DNA of 64,000 bases from Calliphora vicina (Eukaryota; Arthropoda; Insecta; Diptera; Calliphoridae). Positions 22,841 through 33,364 of this stretch are shown in pieces. Location: NCBI RefSeq assembly GCF_958450345.1, contig NC_088780.1, positions 100,018,226 to 100,082,225 of the forward strand, read 5' to 3'. Positions within the stretch are counted from its first letter, which is position 1. Every line of letters begins with the position of its first letter. The position numbers and the translations under genes were made by a program. The notes under the pieces were generated by a model. The model saw nothing but the letters and a program-made list of their open reading frames with translations. It was not told where the DNA came from and made no database searches.

Positions 22841-24344
22841 CTCAAAAATTTGTTTGCATGAAATTTTAAAAAAAAAATTAAAATATTTTTTTAGATTCTA
22901 ATAACCACTTAATAGTATTCCTTAACTAAAAATACGAAAAGACCAGTGATCTCTAAATTGAGCTTCAAAAAAAAAAAATAGCAGTATTTACAAACTTATT
23001 AACGATACAAAATCCACTAGTCCCCATATTAAGTCTCTTCAGAAATTCACTTTAACTTTCATAATTAACTCAAAAATATTTGTATCGTGATGAAATTTTA
23101 CGAGTATTATATAAATCGTAATCATTTTACTAAATTTTATTATGATCGGTCCATTATTGCCCCAAGGTCCCATATAACGCCCCTTAAGAAAATCAGTACA
23201 ACGTTCATAATTAACTTAGAAACATTAGGACCGCGATAAAATTCTTCTTTCACTTGTTTCATTAAATATTTTTTTAAACTGATTTGATTTATAAAGAGGT
23301 ATAGTAATGTGTAGATATTTTGAGCAAAAATACAAAAAGGAGAAATTTAAAAAAATGCAAAAAAATTGGTTTCTCTTAAAACCGGAAAAATTGACAAAAG
23401 CGATTTTTCTGTATAAATCGGAAAGAAATCACGAGACCTAATTTCAGGACAATTATAATAAGTATCCTTAATCGTCCATATGGGTTAGAAAAATACTCAT
23501 AAAACATATTAGAACATTTACTGAAATCAGACTTGCCACCTTTACACTCTAATATCTTGTTACCTCAATAAGAATTTCTGAAATTTCTATTGAATACAAT
23601 TTATCATCATTAACATTTTATAGAAAAATATTTGTATACATATTTTTGTTTGATCATACTCATTAGACACCAACATAAGAAAAAAAAATCCAGCACGAAT
23701 GAGAGAAATAATAAAATATGCTAAATGTTGATTGTACGTGTTACATGTGTTCATGTTCAGTTTCCTTGACATTCATATAAAGAAATGTCACTTAAAACAT
23801 GTACATTATATAATTTTTGCCAAAAAAAAAACACAAAACATATAAAAAATATTTAATTTTTTGTTTGCTAACAAACATTTACAACATTTTCAAACCAAAT
23901 TGTGCAAAAAAAAAAAGGTATAACTGCTGTGAAAAAATGAGAAATATGTACTATGCTTTTTTGTAAAAGCAGCACACTTGTTACAACATTTTGATTTTTT
24001 TACCCACTTCTTTAAGATGTTGTGTTGATAATGGAAAAATAAAAAAGATTATAATGATGCTGATGAGGATGATGATGATGTACATGATGATTATGATAAT
24101 GGCAAAGATGTTGATGCATGCATACATCAAACAAAAGGAAATGTTGGCAAATATAGCAGTAGTAAGTTTAGGGATAAATATACTAAAAATTATATTAGTC
24201 ATATAATTTGCAGCATAAATAAATTGAAAACATGCTTAAAATCTTACCTTGAACATACAACATAACTATTTAAATGTAAAAGTCTGCTATAATTTTATAC
24301 TTCCATGTATTGTTCATTGTTTACATACAAGGTACTGTGATTAT
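22841..24344. other. AT-rich sequence with a diverged R2 copy and a GAT microsatellite
   Basis: 23080-23260 contains a diverged R2 repeat (TATGATCGGTCCATTATTGC). 24045-24115 is a degenerate GATGAT-rich microsatellite, which explains the two opposing open frames there. Confidence 0.6.
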
Positions 24345-24475
24345 ATTTATAAAAGAGGCAGATTCATTATTTATGCTAAAGTGGTTAAGTGGACTCTGAA
24401 AAAAAAACATCTAAAAATTATAACAGCAACCAGAAGTTTCAAGGAATTGAATATTTTTGGAGGACAATAATGAAG
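24345..24475 (+). repeat. Left bracket repeat of the 37-bp satellite
   Basis: It shares TTTATAAAA, AAGTGGACT, AAAATTATAACAGC, GTTTCAA and TTGGAGGACAATAAT-type blocks with 30500-30610 in the same orientation. The satellite lies between the two copies. Confidence 0.6.
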
Positions 24476-24514
24476 TACCTATCAAGAACTGTATAATCAA
24501 ATGTTGGAATTTGT

Positions 24515-25132
24515 CTACTTTCCAACTGAACTAAGTAATTTCCTAACTGTATGCTAGTGATTGACTTTCATCTGTATAGAAAAGCTTAAGATAGCGATAT
24601 ACTTTCCTCTGTATAGTAAAGCTAGAGCTAGCCATAGAATTTCCTCTGTATTGGAAAGCCTGAAATACTGATGTAAATTTGTGTCTATAAGAAATCATAA
24701 TCTGGAGATAGAATTGTCTCTGTATAGGAAAGCTTGAGCTACTGATGGCATTCCCTCTCTATCGGAAAGCTTGTCCTAACGATAGGCTTTCCTCTCTATA
24801 GGAAAGCTTGAGGTTGCGATATACTTTCGTCTGTATAGGAAAGCTTGAGCTAGCGATAGATTTTCCTCTATACAAGAAAGCCTGAATTAGCGATAGACTT
24901 TACTCCGTATAGGAAATCTTATGCTAGCGATTCATTTCCCTCCGTTTAGGGAAGCGATAGAGTTTCCGCTATATAGGAATGCTTGAGCTAGCAAAAAAGT
25001 TTAGTATAGGAATGCTTGGGCTCTCCATAGAGTTTACTCCATATAAAAAAGCTTGAGATAGCGATAGACATTCCACTGTAGAGAAAAGCTTAAGCTAGTG
25101 ATATAATTTCCTCTATATAGCAAAGCTTGAGC
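24515..25132 (+). repeat. 37-bp hairpin satellite, left part
   Basis: About sixteen degenerate units of GCTAGCGATAGACTTTCCTC followed by TCTATAGGAAAGCTTGA. Each unit has a dyad CTTTCCT-ctctat-AGGAAAG plus the palindromes AAGCTT and GCTAGC. The left edge is degenerate. The array is cut at 25132 by an LTR retrotransposon and resumes at 29875 after the duplicated TGAGC. There are no spacers, so it is a satellite, not a CRISPR array. Confidence 0.9.
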
Positions 25133-25339
25133 TGTAGAGATTATATTTATATTATTTTAAAATAAAATACAATATTCTGGTTTTATTTCAAAATTACAAA
25201 ATTTTATTGTTTGTTGTAGAATATTGAAAATTATAATGAAAATTATTGAAAACTAATATGATTAATAAAATTAATTAAGAAAATGAAAACTTAATATTTT
25301 TTGATATATAAAAACACAAAGTATTTTTATTCACCTACA
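25133..25339 (-). repeat. 3' LTR
   Basis: 207 bp, starting TGTAGAG and ending CACCTACA on the plus strand (TG...CA ends with TGTAG/CTACA inverted termini). It reads identical to 29668-29874. On the element strand it carries AATAAA motifs and a TTTATATAT stretch. The pol stop codon (25331-25333) lies within it. Confidence 0.95.
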
Positions 25340-28210
25340 ACTACTCCCCCTCCAAAAATTTATTCCCAATAAATTAAAAGAAACTCTCTTTGTTGTTGAT
25401 TTAGTATTACTGGAATGTATGTTTGAATTAATGTAAGTGTTTTCAGTTAATGCTGGTTTCAATCGATCGATAGGTATAACTACTGACTTGTTATTTATAT
25501 CAATTTTGAAATATTTCTTGTTCTTTTCAATTACTCTATAAGGACCCTCATATGGTTGTTGCAAAGATCTCTTATGAATTACACGCACAAATACATATTT
25601 GCAGTCTTTTAGGTCTTTTGGTACATGAATACCTGTATTTGAATTGTTGTGATGATTTAAATTAGATCTTACGTTTTTGAAATGGGTTTTTAATTTATAT
25701 AAAATGTCAGATGCATCAAAATCTCCTGTAGGTGTTAATATTTCTCCAGGTAAACGTAAACTTTGACCATAAACCATTTCTGCAGGAGTAGCTTGTAGAT
25801 CTTCTTTAAATACTGAACGAATACCTAGTAAAGCAATCGGAAGCTCGTCATACCAAGTTGCTGATTTACCTTTAGCCATTAATGCTGCTTTAAGCTGTCT
25901 ATGAAATCGTTCAACCATGCCATTAGATTGAGGGTGATATGGAGAAGTTGTTATTTTAAAACATCCTAACATTTGTGTTAGTTCTGAAAACATTTTAGAG
26001 GTAAATTGTCCACCTTGGTCGGTTGTTATTTTCAAAGGAACACCGAACCGAGAAATATAATTTCTTATTATTGTATCAATTATATTAGATGTTGTGATGT
26101 CTTTTAGTGGGTATGCTTCTGGCCAACGAGAATGTCGGTCAATTATTGTTAATATGTAACGATGTTCCCGGGATATAGGTAAAGGTCCAACAATATCTAA
26201 ATGTATATGTTCGAATCTTCCTTTAGGTATCTCAATTTTGACCACTGGTGATTTAGTGTGTCTAATTATTTTTGATTTTTGACAGTTAAGACATTCTTTT
26301 GACCAGACGTTAAGTTCCTTTTTCATATTTGGCCAAAAATAGCGTTCTGTTATTAATTTGCGTGTAGCTCTGATACCTGGATGTGAAATATTATGTAATT
26401 TTTCAAATACAATTTTTCGCAAATTAAATGGAACGTAAGGTCTAGGTGTACTTAATGTACATTCAAACCAAATATCTAAGTTTAGGACTGGAATTTTTAA
26501 GAATTTTAGATTAAGATGTTTGTTTTTATCAGCAAGAAGTTCTAAAAGATCTTTATCTTTCTGTTGTTCATCAAATAAATTTTTAAGATTAATATCGGAA
26601 TATTTGTATGCTTCGATTTCAAATGTTCTAGATAAGGTATCAGCTACAACATTAGCTTCACCGCTTATATGTCGAATATCACTTGTAAATTGGGAAATAT
26701 ATTCTAAGTGCCTAGTCTGTCTTGGACTTCTTTCGGTTTTTGATTCCAAAGCAAAAACCAAAGGTTTATGATCTGTATACACAACAAATGATCTGCCTTC
26801 TAACAAATACCTAAAATGTTTAATATTTAAATATATTGCTAACAATTCGCGATCAAATGTACTATATTTAGATTCGGAAGAGGTTAATTTTTTAGAGAAA
26901 AATGCTAATGGTTCCGAAATACCATTATAACATTGTTGTAAAACGCCCCCAATGGCCACATTTGAAGCATCTACCGTTAAGGTCAATTTTGCTTCATTAT
27001 TGAAATGATTCAATAAAACACGTGATGCAAATGATTCCTTGATACGGTCAAATGAATTGAGGGCTTCCTTAGTCCATTCTAAAATCTTACATTTCTTTTT
27101 TAATGCATTGGTAATTATAGCATGAATGGGGTTAGTAAATTCGGCTAACTTAGGAATATACTTGTGGTAATAATTTACCATTCCTACAAATTTCTGAATT
27201 TGTTTAACAGTTTTCGGGTGTTCAAAGTTTCGAATTGCTAATATTTTTTCTTCAGAAGGTTTAATGCCAATATTCGATATATTATGACCTAGGAAGTCTA
27301 TATTTGAAACACCAAATGTACATTTGCCTGGTTTAATATTTAACCCATATTCATCTAATCGTTCAAAAACTTTCTCTAAGTGATATAAAGAAAATATTTT
27401 CTTATTTCTTATATTCATATTTAAATCGTGAATGTGAGGTAAGGGATATCTATCAGGAACAGTCACAATGTTCAAACGTCTAAAATCACCGCATGGACGC
27501 CAGTCGTTTGGATCTTTTTTTGGGACTAAATGTAAAGCTGATGCTACACTTGAGTTCGATGGTCTACATATACCTGCTTTTACAAGATACTCGAATTCTG
27601 TTTTTGCTGCCTTGTATTTAACGGGATCCAAACGCCTGGGTTTGGTAAAAGGTAAAGGACCGTTTGTTACTAATCTATGAACGATAGAATGTTTGATTGG
27701 TTTCGTATAATCAGGTTCTGCTATTAGTGAAGGATATTTCTTAAGAAGTTGTGTGTATTGATTATCTACAGAAAATAACTTTGGAAGAGTCACATTGCAG
27801 CAACATGAAAATGTACTAACTGATAAATTAGTAAGTGGATCTATTAGACGTTTATGTTTAATGTCTATCAAAAGACCATATTTACAAAGAAAATCAGCAC
27901 CAATAATAGGTTTAGAAATATCTGCAATCAGAAAAATAAAAGGAAATTCGCGGCGAAGACCTAAATCTACATTAAGTAATTTCTTTCCAAATGTTGCAAT
28001 ATTTGAGCCATTGGCTGCGCTTAAAATTATATCAGATCTCTTATTATTATTTCTGAATTTTGAAGATGGCAAAACAGAAATTTCTGCCCCACTATCAATC
28101 AAAAATTTTAAGTTATTATTTTTATCAAAAATAAAAAGGCGACTGGAAGAATAATCAACATTTCCACTGTTCGTCGCTGCAATAGTGGATGATTTTAGTT
28201 TGTTGAACTT
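25331..28210 (-). CDS. pol: Pol polyprotein with deleted RT core (protease, RNase H, integrase)
   Basis: The frame is open from 28210, just after an in-frame TGA, to a stop inside the 3' LTR. Counting from the TTG at 28102, 923 residues are encoded. The protease has DSGAEISVLP at residues 3-12. The RT N-terminal part runs to about 238 (DWRPCGDFRRLN at 200-211), then jumps in frame at IFSLYHLEKV (DNA about 27380-27390) to the RT C-terminal part (FLGHNIS at 270-276). The palm segment with the YxDD motif, normally about 80 to 90 residues, is absent. RNase H shows TVDAS, FDRELLAI, YTDHKPL and VADTLSR. The integrase zinc finger is H570, H574, C604, C607, and the catalytic triad is D636, D695, E731 (35 residues between the last two). 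Expression probably needs a -1 shift from gag. This product could process and integrate but not polymerise. Confidence 0.93.
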   Translation of the reverse strand, partial: KFNKLKSSTIAATNSGNVDYSSSRLFIFDKNNNLKFLIDSGAEISVLPSSKFRNNNKRSDIILSAANGSNIATFGKKLLNVDLGLRREFPFIFLIADISKPIIGADFLCKYGLLIDIKHKRLIDPLTNLSVSTFSCCCNVTLPKLFSVDNQYTQLLKKYPSLIAEPDYTKPIKHSIVHRLVTNGPLPFTKPRRLDPVKYKAAKTEFEYLVKAGICRPSNSSVASALHLVPKKDPNDWRPCGDFRRLNIVTVPDRYPLPHIHDLNMNIRNKKIFSLYHLEKVFERLDEYGLNIKPGKCTFGVSNIDFLGHNISNIGIKPSEEKILAIRNFEHPKTVKQIQKFVGMVNYYHKYIPKLAEFTNPIHAIITNALKKKCKILEWTKEALNSFDRIKESFASRVLLNHFNNEAKLTLTVDASNVAIGGVLQQCYNGISEPLAFFSKKLTSSESKYSTFDRELLAIYLNIKHFRYLLEGRSFVVYTDHKPLVFALESKTERSPRQTRHLEYISQFTSDIRHISGEANVVADTLSRTFEIEAYKYSDINLKNLFDEQQKDKDLLELLADKNKHLNLKFLKIPVLNLDIWFECTLSTPRPYVPFNLRKIVFEKLHNISHPGIRATRKLITERYFWPNMKKELNVWSKECLNCQKSKIIRHTKSPVVKIEIPKGRFEHIHLDIVGPLPISREHRYILTIIDRHSRWPEAYPLKDITTSNIIDTIIRNYISRFGVPLKITTDQGGQFTSKMFSELTQMLGCFKITTSPYHPQSNGMVERFHRQLKAALMAKGKSATWYDELPIALLGIRSVFKEDLQATPAEMVYGQSLRLPGEILTPTGDFDASDILYKLKTHFKNVRSNLNHHNNSNTGIHVPKDLKDCKYVFVRVIHKRSLQQPYEGPYRVIEKNKKYFKIDINNKSVVIPIDRLKPALTENTYINSNIHSSNTKSTTKRVSFNLLGINFWRGSSCR
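25340..25353 (-). promoter_or_regulatory. Polypurine tract
   Basis: On the element strand GGAGGGGGAGTAGT lies directly before the 3' LTR, the expected plus-strand priming site. It is also translated as part of the end of pol. Confidence 0.85.
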
Positions 28211-29124
28211 TCATTAGAAAATGAACATGGTTGTTCGCACTTTCTAGCTTGATTACCAAACTTGTAGTGAAAACGACATAACCAGTTCCTATTTGGTGAA
28301 CGACCACGAGAGCGTGAAGAACTTCTGCTATATCTTCTATAAAAAGGACGTGAAGCCCGGGTTCCTATTTCTCTTTTAAGAGAACTAACTTCTAGTGTCA
28401 ATTTACTTATATTTTCACATAAAGAAGCAGTTAAATTTTGTACGATTTGTTCAATATTGGAAGATCTAGAAGATTGTCTAACACTACATATTTCTCCGTT
28501 GTAAATAACTTCCCACAATCTATCAGCTAATTGAATTAATTCGTTATGATCATTAATATTAGATCCAGTTAAAGCAACATTTAGAGACTTTGGAAGTTTA
28601 CGTAGCCAAAGTTTTGTTAAAACATCTGGGCTAAAATTAGAACCAGCAAGAAGGGCTAACGATCTATAATATTCCGATGGTTTTCTATCTCCCATATCAC
28701 TATCAGAGAGTATTTTGTCTAATTTAGAAGTTTCACTTAGGGAGTGACGTTCAATTAACACCTTTTTAAGATTAAGATACCGATCATTTGTAGTTGGATT
28801 TTGAATTATGTCTAACACTTTTATTATAACTTCTTGTGGTAAAGCAGTTATAATATATTCATATTTGGTTTGGTCTGTAGTAATGCCTTTGGTTGCAAAT
28901 TGCATTTCGGCGTGAACAAACCATGCATCTGGACAATTGGTCCAGAATTGAGGGAGTTTAACAGAGGAAGCACATATGTCTAAATCAATTTGGGGTATTC
29001 TATCGATCGGATGATTACTAGTCAAATTTGAGTTTAAATTGTTATTTGTAGTTATTGAATTAGATTGTGAATGTGTTGAATTTTGTGTATGTGTATTAGT
29101 ACGTGTTGGAGAGCGAGTGGTCAT
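28195..29124 (-). CDS. gag: Gag protein with CHCC-type zinc motif
   Basis: 309 codons from ATG at 29124. The N-terminus is Thr/Asn/Ser-rich and low complexity. A conserved Gag core follows from about residue 55 (VKLPQFWTNCPDAWFVHAEM) with LGDRKP-like sequence (MGDRKPSEYYRSLALLAG) further on. The C-terminus is Arg/Ser-rich, then WLCRFHYKFGNQARKCEQPC gives a C-x3-H-x9-C-x3-C nucleic-acid-binding motif, as in the CsRn1 clade of gypsy elements. It ends TAA at 28195. The pol frame overlaps its last 16 nucleotides in the -1 frame. Gag would form the particle and bind the RNA. No lesions were seen. Confidence 0.92.
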   Translation of the reverse strand: MTTRSPTRTNTHTQNSTHSQSNSITTNNNLNSNLTSNHPIDRIPQIDLDICASSVKLPQFWTNCPDAWFVHAEMQFATKGITTDQTKYEYIITALPQEVIIKVLDIIQNPTTNDRYLNLKKVLIERHSLSETSKLDKILSDSDMGDRKPSEYYRSLALLAGSNFSPDVLTKLWLRKLPKSLNVALTGSNINDHNELIQLADRLWEVIYNGEICSVRQSSRSSNIEQIVQNLTASLCENISKLTLEVSSLKREIGTRASRPFYRRYSRSSSRSRGRSPNRNWLCRFHYKFGNQARKCEQPCSFSNESSTN

Positions 29125-29650
29125 TTTAAGAGGGAAAGTTTACAAATAAAATCGAAATTAAAGTTTAAATTAAATTAATTATTCGTTAATTTAGTTATGA
29201 TAATAATCGTGATTAGATATGTATGTAGATATTTAGTATTTTTAAAAGTAAACAATAATAGGCAAACAATATTAAGAAATATTTGAATATGGAACAAGAA
29301 ATAAACACTTATACTGACTTCTTTTCTCGGAAATTTAAAACTGATGGTCAACTTATCTTGAACAAGTTTTATCTTGGTTATAATAATAGTGACTTGCTGT
29401 GACTTGAACTGAAACTGATGTGAATCTTCAGATGAATTACTTTATAGTTGATAATACAAATTGGATTTGTCGTCTTTGAAATTTATAGATGATAAAGACA
29501 GGCGTTGTAGAGATTAGATGATATTTATTTGTTGAGATTAGATGGTATTTATTTTTGCATTAATTTCAAATTGCAGGTAATTGTTTCGAAAAATTAATAT
29601 TTTCTTAATTACACGGAATATTATTCGTTTTATTTCTTCACGTGTAAAAT
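29125..29650 (-). other. 5' leader of the LTR retrotransposon
   Basis: Untranslated region of about 530 bp between the primer-binding site and the gag start. It likely holds packaging signals, but none can be identified. Confidence 0.7.
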
Positions 29651-29662
29651 GCAGGATCGCCA
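29651..29662 (-). promoter_or_regulatory. tRNA primer-binding site
   Basis: On the element strand TGGCGATCCTGC begins five bases after the 5' LTR. TGGCGATCC fits the 3' end of an arginine tRNA from memory. The tRNA identity is uncertain, but the position and TGG start are typical. Confidence 0.75.
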
Positions 29663-29667
29663 AAATT

Positions 29668-29874
29668 TGTAGAGATTATATTTATATTATTTTAAAATAA
29701 AATACAATATTCTGGTTTTATTTCAAAATTACAAAATTTTATTGTTTGTTGTAGAATATTGAAAATTATAATGAAAATTATTGAAAACTAATATGATTAA
29801 TAAAATTAATTAAGAAAATGAAAACTTAATATTTTTTGATATATAAAAACACAAAGTATTTTTATTCACCTACA
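29668..29874 (-). repeat. 5' LTR
   Basis: 207 bp and reads identical to 25133-25339. It would contain the element promoter; a TTTATATATC stretch on the element strand is a candidate TATA box. It is followed by the target duplication TGAGC at 29875-29879. Confidence 0.95.
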
Positions 29875-30495
29875 TGAGCTACCGGTAGACTTTCCTCGCT
29901 ATAGGAAAGCTTGAGCTACCGATGGCATTCCCTCTCTATAGGAAAGCATAACCTAGCGATAGACTTTTCTCTCTATAGGAAAGCTTGAGCTAGCGATAGA
30001 CTATCCTCTCTATAGGAAATCTTGAGCTAGCGATAGACTTTTCTCTCTATAGGAAAGCTTGAGCTAGCGATAACATTTTCTCTCTCTTTACGAAAGCTTG
30101 AGCTATCGGTAGCATTTCCTCTCTATAGGAAAGTTCGAGCGAGCGATAGACTTTCCTCTGTACAAGAATGCGTGAACTAGCGATAGACTTCTCTGCGTAT
30201 AGGAAATTTTAAGCAAGCGATCGATTTTCCTAGTTGAGCTAGAGACAAAGTTTCTTCTGAGTATAGGAATGCTTGAGTTAGCAATAGAGTTTTTTCCACA
30301 TAAGAAAGCTTGAGCTAGCGATAGATATTCCACTGTATAGGAAAGCTTGAACTAGGGATAGACATTCCTCCTAGGAAAGATTGAGCTAGCGATAACATTT
30401 CCCCTCTATACGAAAGATTGAGCTAGCGATAACATTTCCTCTCTATAGGAAACCTTGAGCTAGCGATAGACTTACCTGTATATAAGAAAGTTCGA
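29875..30495 (+). repeat. 37-bp hairpin satellite, right part
   Basis: Continuation of the array at 24515-25132 in phase with the TGAGC target duplication, with about sixteen units. Units in the middle (about 29945-30075) are closest to consensus and those at the right edge are degenerate. The 76-codon minus-strand open frame here is the translated satellite. Confidence 0.9.
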
Positions 30496-30499
30496 GAAA

Positions 30500-30610
30500 T
30501 TTATAAAATGACAAATTTATAGCAAAGCAGAAGTGGACTATGAAGAAAATTATAACAGCCAGCGGAGTTCTCAAAAAAGGACTTTTGGAGAACAATAATT
30601 TAAGGAAACT
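30500..30610 (+). repeat. Right bracket repeat of the satellite
   Basis: Diverged direct copy of 24345-24475 (AAAATTATAACAGCCAGCGG, then TTTTGGAGAACAATAAT). It may be the flanking part of an element that carries the satellite. Confidence 0.6.
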
Positions 30611-31750
30611 CAAAATGTTTAAAGGGATATTGTAATGATATATATGTTGCGCTTGAGCTAATTAATTCCCTAAGTATAAGTGATATATTTTTTTGAATAT
30701 TGAAATCTTTTGGATTTTAAATGTTTCCATTACAGCGAGTAATTCAAACCTTTAAATCTCTGATTTGGAAAACATTTCCAGCATCATCATTTAGTAGCTA
30801 AAATAAGTGTTTTTTATGTCAGTGTCAGTCATTTCATTTCTTTATTTGAATGGACGAAGATGAAGGAGGCATATGTTAAGAATTTTTATTTGATTTTAAC
30901 AATTTTCCTCCTTTTTTTGTTCTTCTTGTAAACAAATTTTTACACAGATTTCAAACAAAATGATGATGATGATGATGTTGATGAGTGTATAATTTGCATT
31001 CTTAATTTATGTGAAATGAACAGGTAAATTCGTTTTATTCTTCCTACTTTAGTAGAAATTAGTAAACTGTGGTTTGTACTTTGTACATTTCAAGTCATAC
31101 AATTAGACAAGAACAACAAATAGTGACAAGTTTTGAATTCTATTAGTTGGCCATGTTTCGTGTTTATTTTACCAAAAAAACAAATATTTTAAAAGTAGTA
31201 GCTATGAAACGGTGAGTTTTAAATAAGCAAACAAAATTAGTTGTGAAATAGAAATAATTTTTAAAAAATTAATAGGAATTTTTTTCAAGAAATGTTTAAA
31301 AATATTAGATATAGTAATGACTAGCAGACTATTATAATATAGACATAAATAATATTTGAAGTTAATGAAATCCTTGAAAATTAAGCAACCAGATAAGTTC
31401 AGCAACAAGTAGAAAACTTGTCAACATAAACTTTAAAGATACCAACAAAGTCATACCTTTGAAACATGTTAGCAACATGCAATGTCTTTTTAACCCACAT
31501 AGCCAGCAGTTAAATAAAAGATAGACTTCGACAGTTCCAGCCAACAAAAACAATAATTTTGACAAGCACAGAATGTAAACACAAAGGAGAAAAAAAACGA
31601 TCAGCTGGTTAGTTCAAGAACTTTAACCCACTGTAAGAACTTCTGAATTTTTCTTACATTCGTAGCCGAATTCAATAACTTCTGAATTCTTCTTGATTTC
31701 GTTATAAACTAAACTAAATTTCCTAGAAGTCCTCCAATTTCAAATCGGTC
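30611..31750. other. No gene; small GAT microsatellite
   Basis: 30961-30985 is a GAT repeat. The rest is AT-rich without recognisable domains on either strand. Confidence 0.5.
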
Positions 31751-31752
31751 AC

Positions 31753-31814
31753 CACACTGAACCATTATAGTTACAACTGTTAAAATTTGCGTTTGTAATA
31801 CTAGTTCAGTGGTT
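31753..31814. repeat. Short imperfect hairpin
   Basis: Left arm ACACTGAACC...TTACAA and right arm TTGTAA...GTTCAGT are inverted, with a loop of about 15 bases. Confidence 0.6.
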
Positions 31815-31926
31815 ATTAGAATCGAAAATATTTTTTGAAATTTCATTTAAACAAATTTTTGACAATGTCAAGATTAGAGTTTGAGGATATGAATGAAATT
31901 GTATGATTTTTTTAGTATCTGGTGTA

Positions 31927-33364
31927 CACAGAAAAAAACTAATTCTTAAACCGTTTCAATTCAAATATTTATCCCATATTGAACTGGTTTCAATTATTTC
32001 ATAATTAAATCAAGTATTCATTTGCTCAAAAACAAAATTTCTTTATTTTTTTTATTGAATTTTGAGTTTTGAATTTGATTATTTTGACAATTGAATATGG
32101 GCATTTCCAGCGAAAAGTCCACCAAGACCGAAAAATTAAAAGTTAACCAACACTATTTCCTTTCTTGTATTATTTAAGATAAATATTCAAAATTAACTAA
32201 ATAAAAGAGTTAAAGGTTTTCCTGAGTTGCGATGGCGAGATACCGGTCCACAAAGTTCAAGTCTTCGTTTTGGTCAGTTGTGTTTTATTTCTAAGGGCAT
32301 ATTCTCTTTACAATTTATATTTCTAGGAGTAATTGTTCTAAAGCACTCTTACCGAAAAACCGTTATATAAATCCAAAAGAGCAAACAAATAAAAATTAAC
32401 AGTAAAATTTTGATTTGCTTTTAATGAAACTTTAAGATAACGTCACGCCAGACAAACAAAGGTTTATTCTATTTATCTCTACGCTGACGATCGCAAGTGC
32501 GTGAAATTTTGTATTTTTATAAATGTTTATAAAATAAACTAATTACACTACACTAATTATCAAACAAATAGTTACTTTAATATTCATTTTCAAAAGTGTG
32601 TAACGTCACGCCAGATTATGTGTAAAATACCGTAAAAGCCAAGAAAAATTTTGTTTGAAAAAGAATAATGAAGGCAATCAGCAATACAGATGCAAACAAA
32701 ACTTGGGAATTTAAGGACGAAGTCTAGCCCAAATACAAATGTCCTCCCGAAATATGACTTTATCGGTAATAAATATTTAATTTATATAGATATCTTAACA
32801 AATTTCGCTCCAAATAAGTTTTATATATAGTGAAGTCATGTCACACAATTTCATGATGATAGGTCCATAATTAGTCATAGCTCCCATATAAAGCCACCAT
32901 CCAAAAATCACTTTTACGAACATAAATCTCTTAAAAAATAGATATCCACATAGAATTCAACATAAATGAGTTTAATGTAAACATAAATCACTCGACCTAA
33001 TTTCGTGACGACCGGTTTATATTTGGTAATAGCTCCTATATAAAGCTCACTTAATAATATCAGTTTAACGAGCATCTATATATTAATACAATACAAAAAT
33101 TATTGAATAGATAATTTTCGTAATTGAAAACACATTTTTGTTATTTTTTGTGTTTCAATTACGAAAATTATCTATTCAATAATTTTTGTATTTGAAATTC
33201 AACCAATAACGAAAATTGTATATTCAATTGTCAAAATAATCAAGTTCAAAACTAAAAATTCAATAGAAAATATCAAGAAATTTTGTTTTTTTTTTAATTA
33301 TGAAATAATTGAAACCAGTTCAATATGGGATAAATGTTTGAATTGAAATATAATTTTTTCTGTA
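31927..33364. mobile_element. TIR element with 165-bp arms and ACAGAAAAAA ends
   Basis: The left arm 31928-32098 and right arm about 33210-33363 are inverted copies (TTTCAATTCAAA, TCCCATATTGAACTGGTTTC, ATTATTTTGACAATTGAAT). The ends read ACAGAAAAAA. Between them lie an R2 repeat fragment (32720-33075) and a strong hairpin (33091-33191). The motif TAACGTCACGCCAGA occurs twice (about 32438 and 32600). No transposase was found. Its right edge coincides with the point where homology to 22840 stops, supporting the boundary. Confidence 0.65.
33091..33191. repeat. Hairpin with about 42-bp arms
   Basis: Left arm 33091-33134 and right arm 33150-33191 are almost exact reverse complements (ATACAAAAATTATTGAATAG...), with one extra base and a loop of about 15 bases. 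Confidence 0.85.

Larger units (their letters stand above)
25133..29874 (-). mobile_element. Gypsy/CsRn1-like LTR retrotransposon lacking the RT core
   Basis: A complete 4742-bp element on the minus strand. It has two 207-bp LTRs that I read as identical, a primer-binding site, gag, pol and a polypurine tract. It is flanked by the 5-bp duplication TGAGC (25128-25132 and 29875-29879), which is part of the satellite unit. Apparently identical LTRs, open gag and open pol point to a recent insertion. However, pol has an in-frame deletion removing the catalytic reverse transcriptase core. No env gene is present. Clade placement rests on the Gag CHCC-type zinc motif and the 'VKLPQFW...DAWF' Gag region and is an inference. 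Confidence 0.95.

Noticed and set aside
23981..24206. Opposing 71- and 73-codon frames rich in Met or Ile
   Set aside because: They lie over a GATGAT microsatellite and reflect simple-sequence composition.
24515..30495. Regular repeat array resembling a CRISPR locus
   Set aside because: Units are contiguous with no unique spacers, no cas genes are present and the setting is a eukaryotic repeat landscape. It is a satellite.
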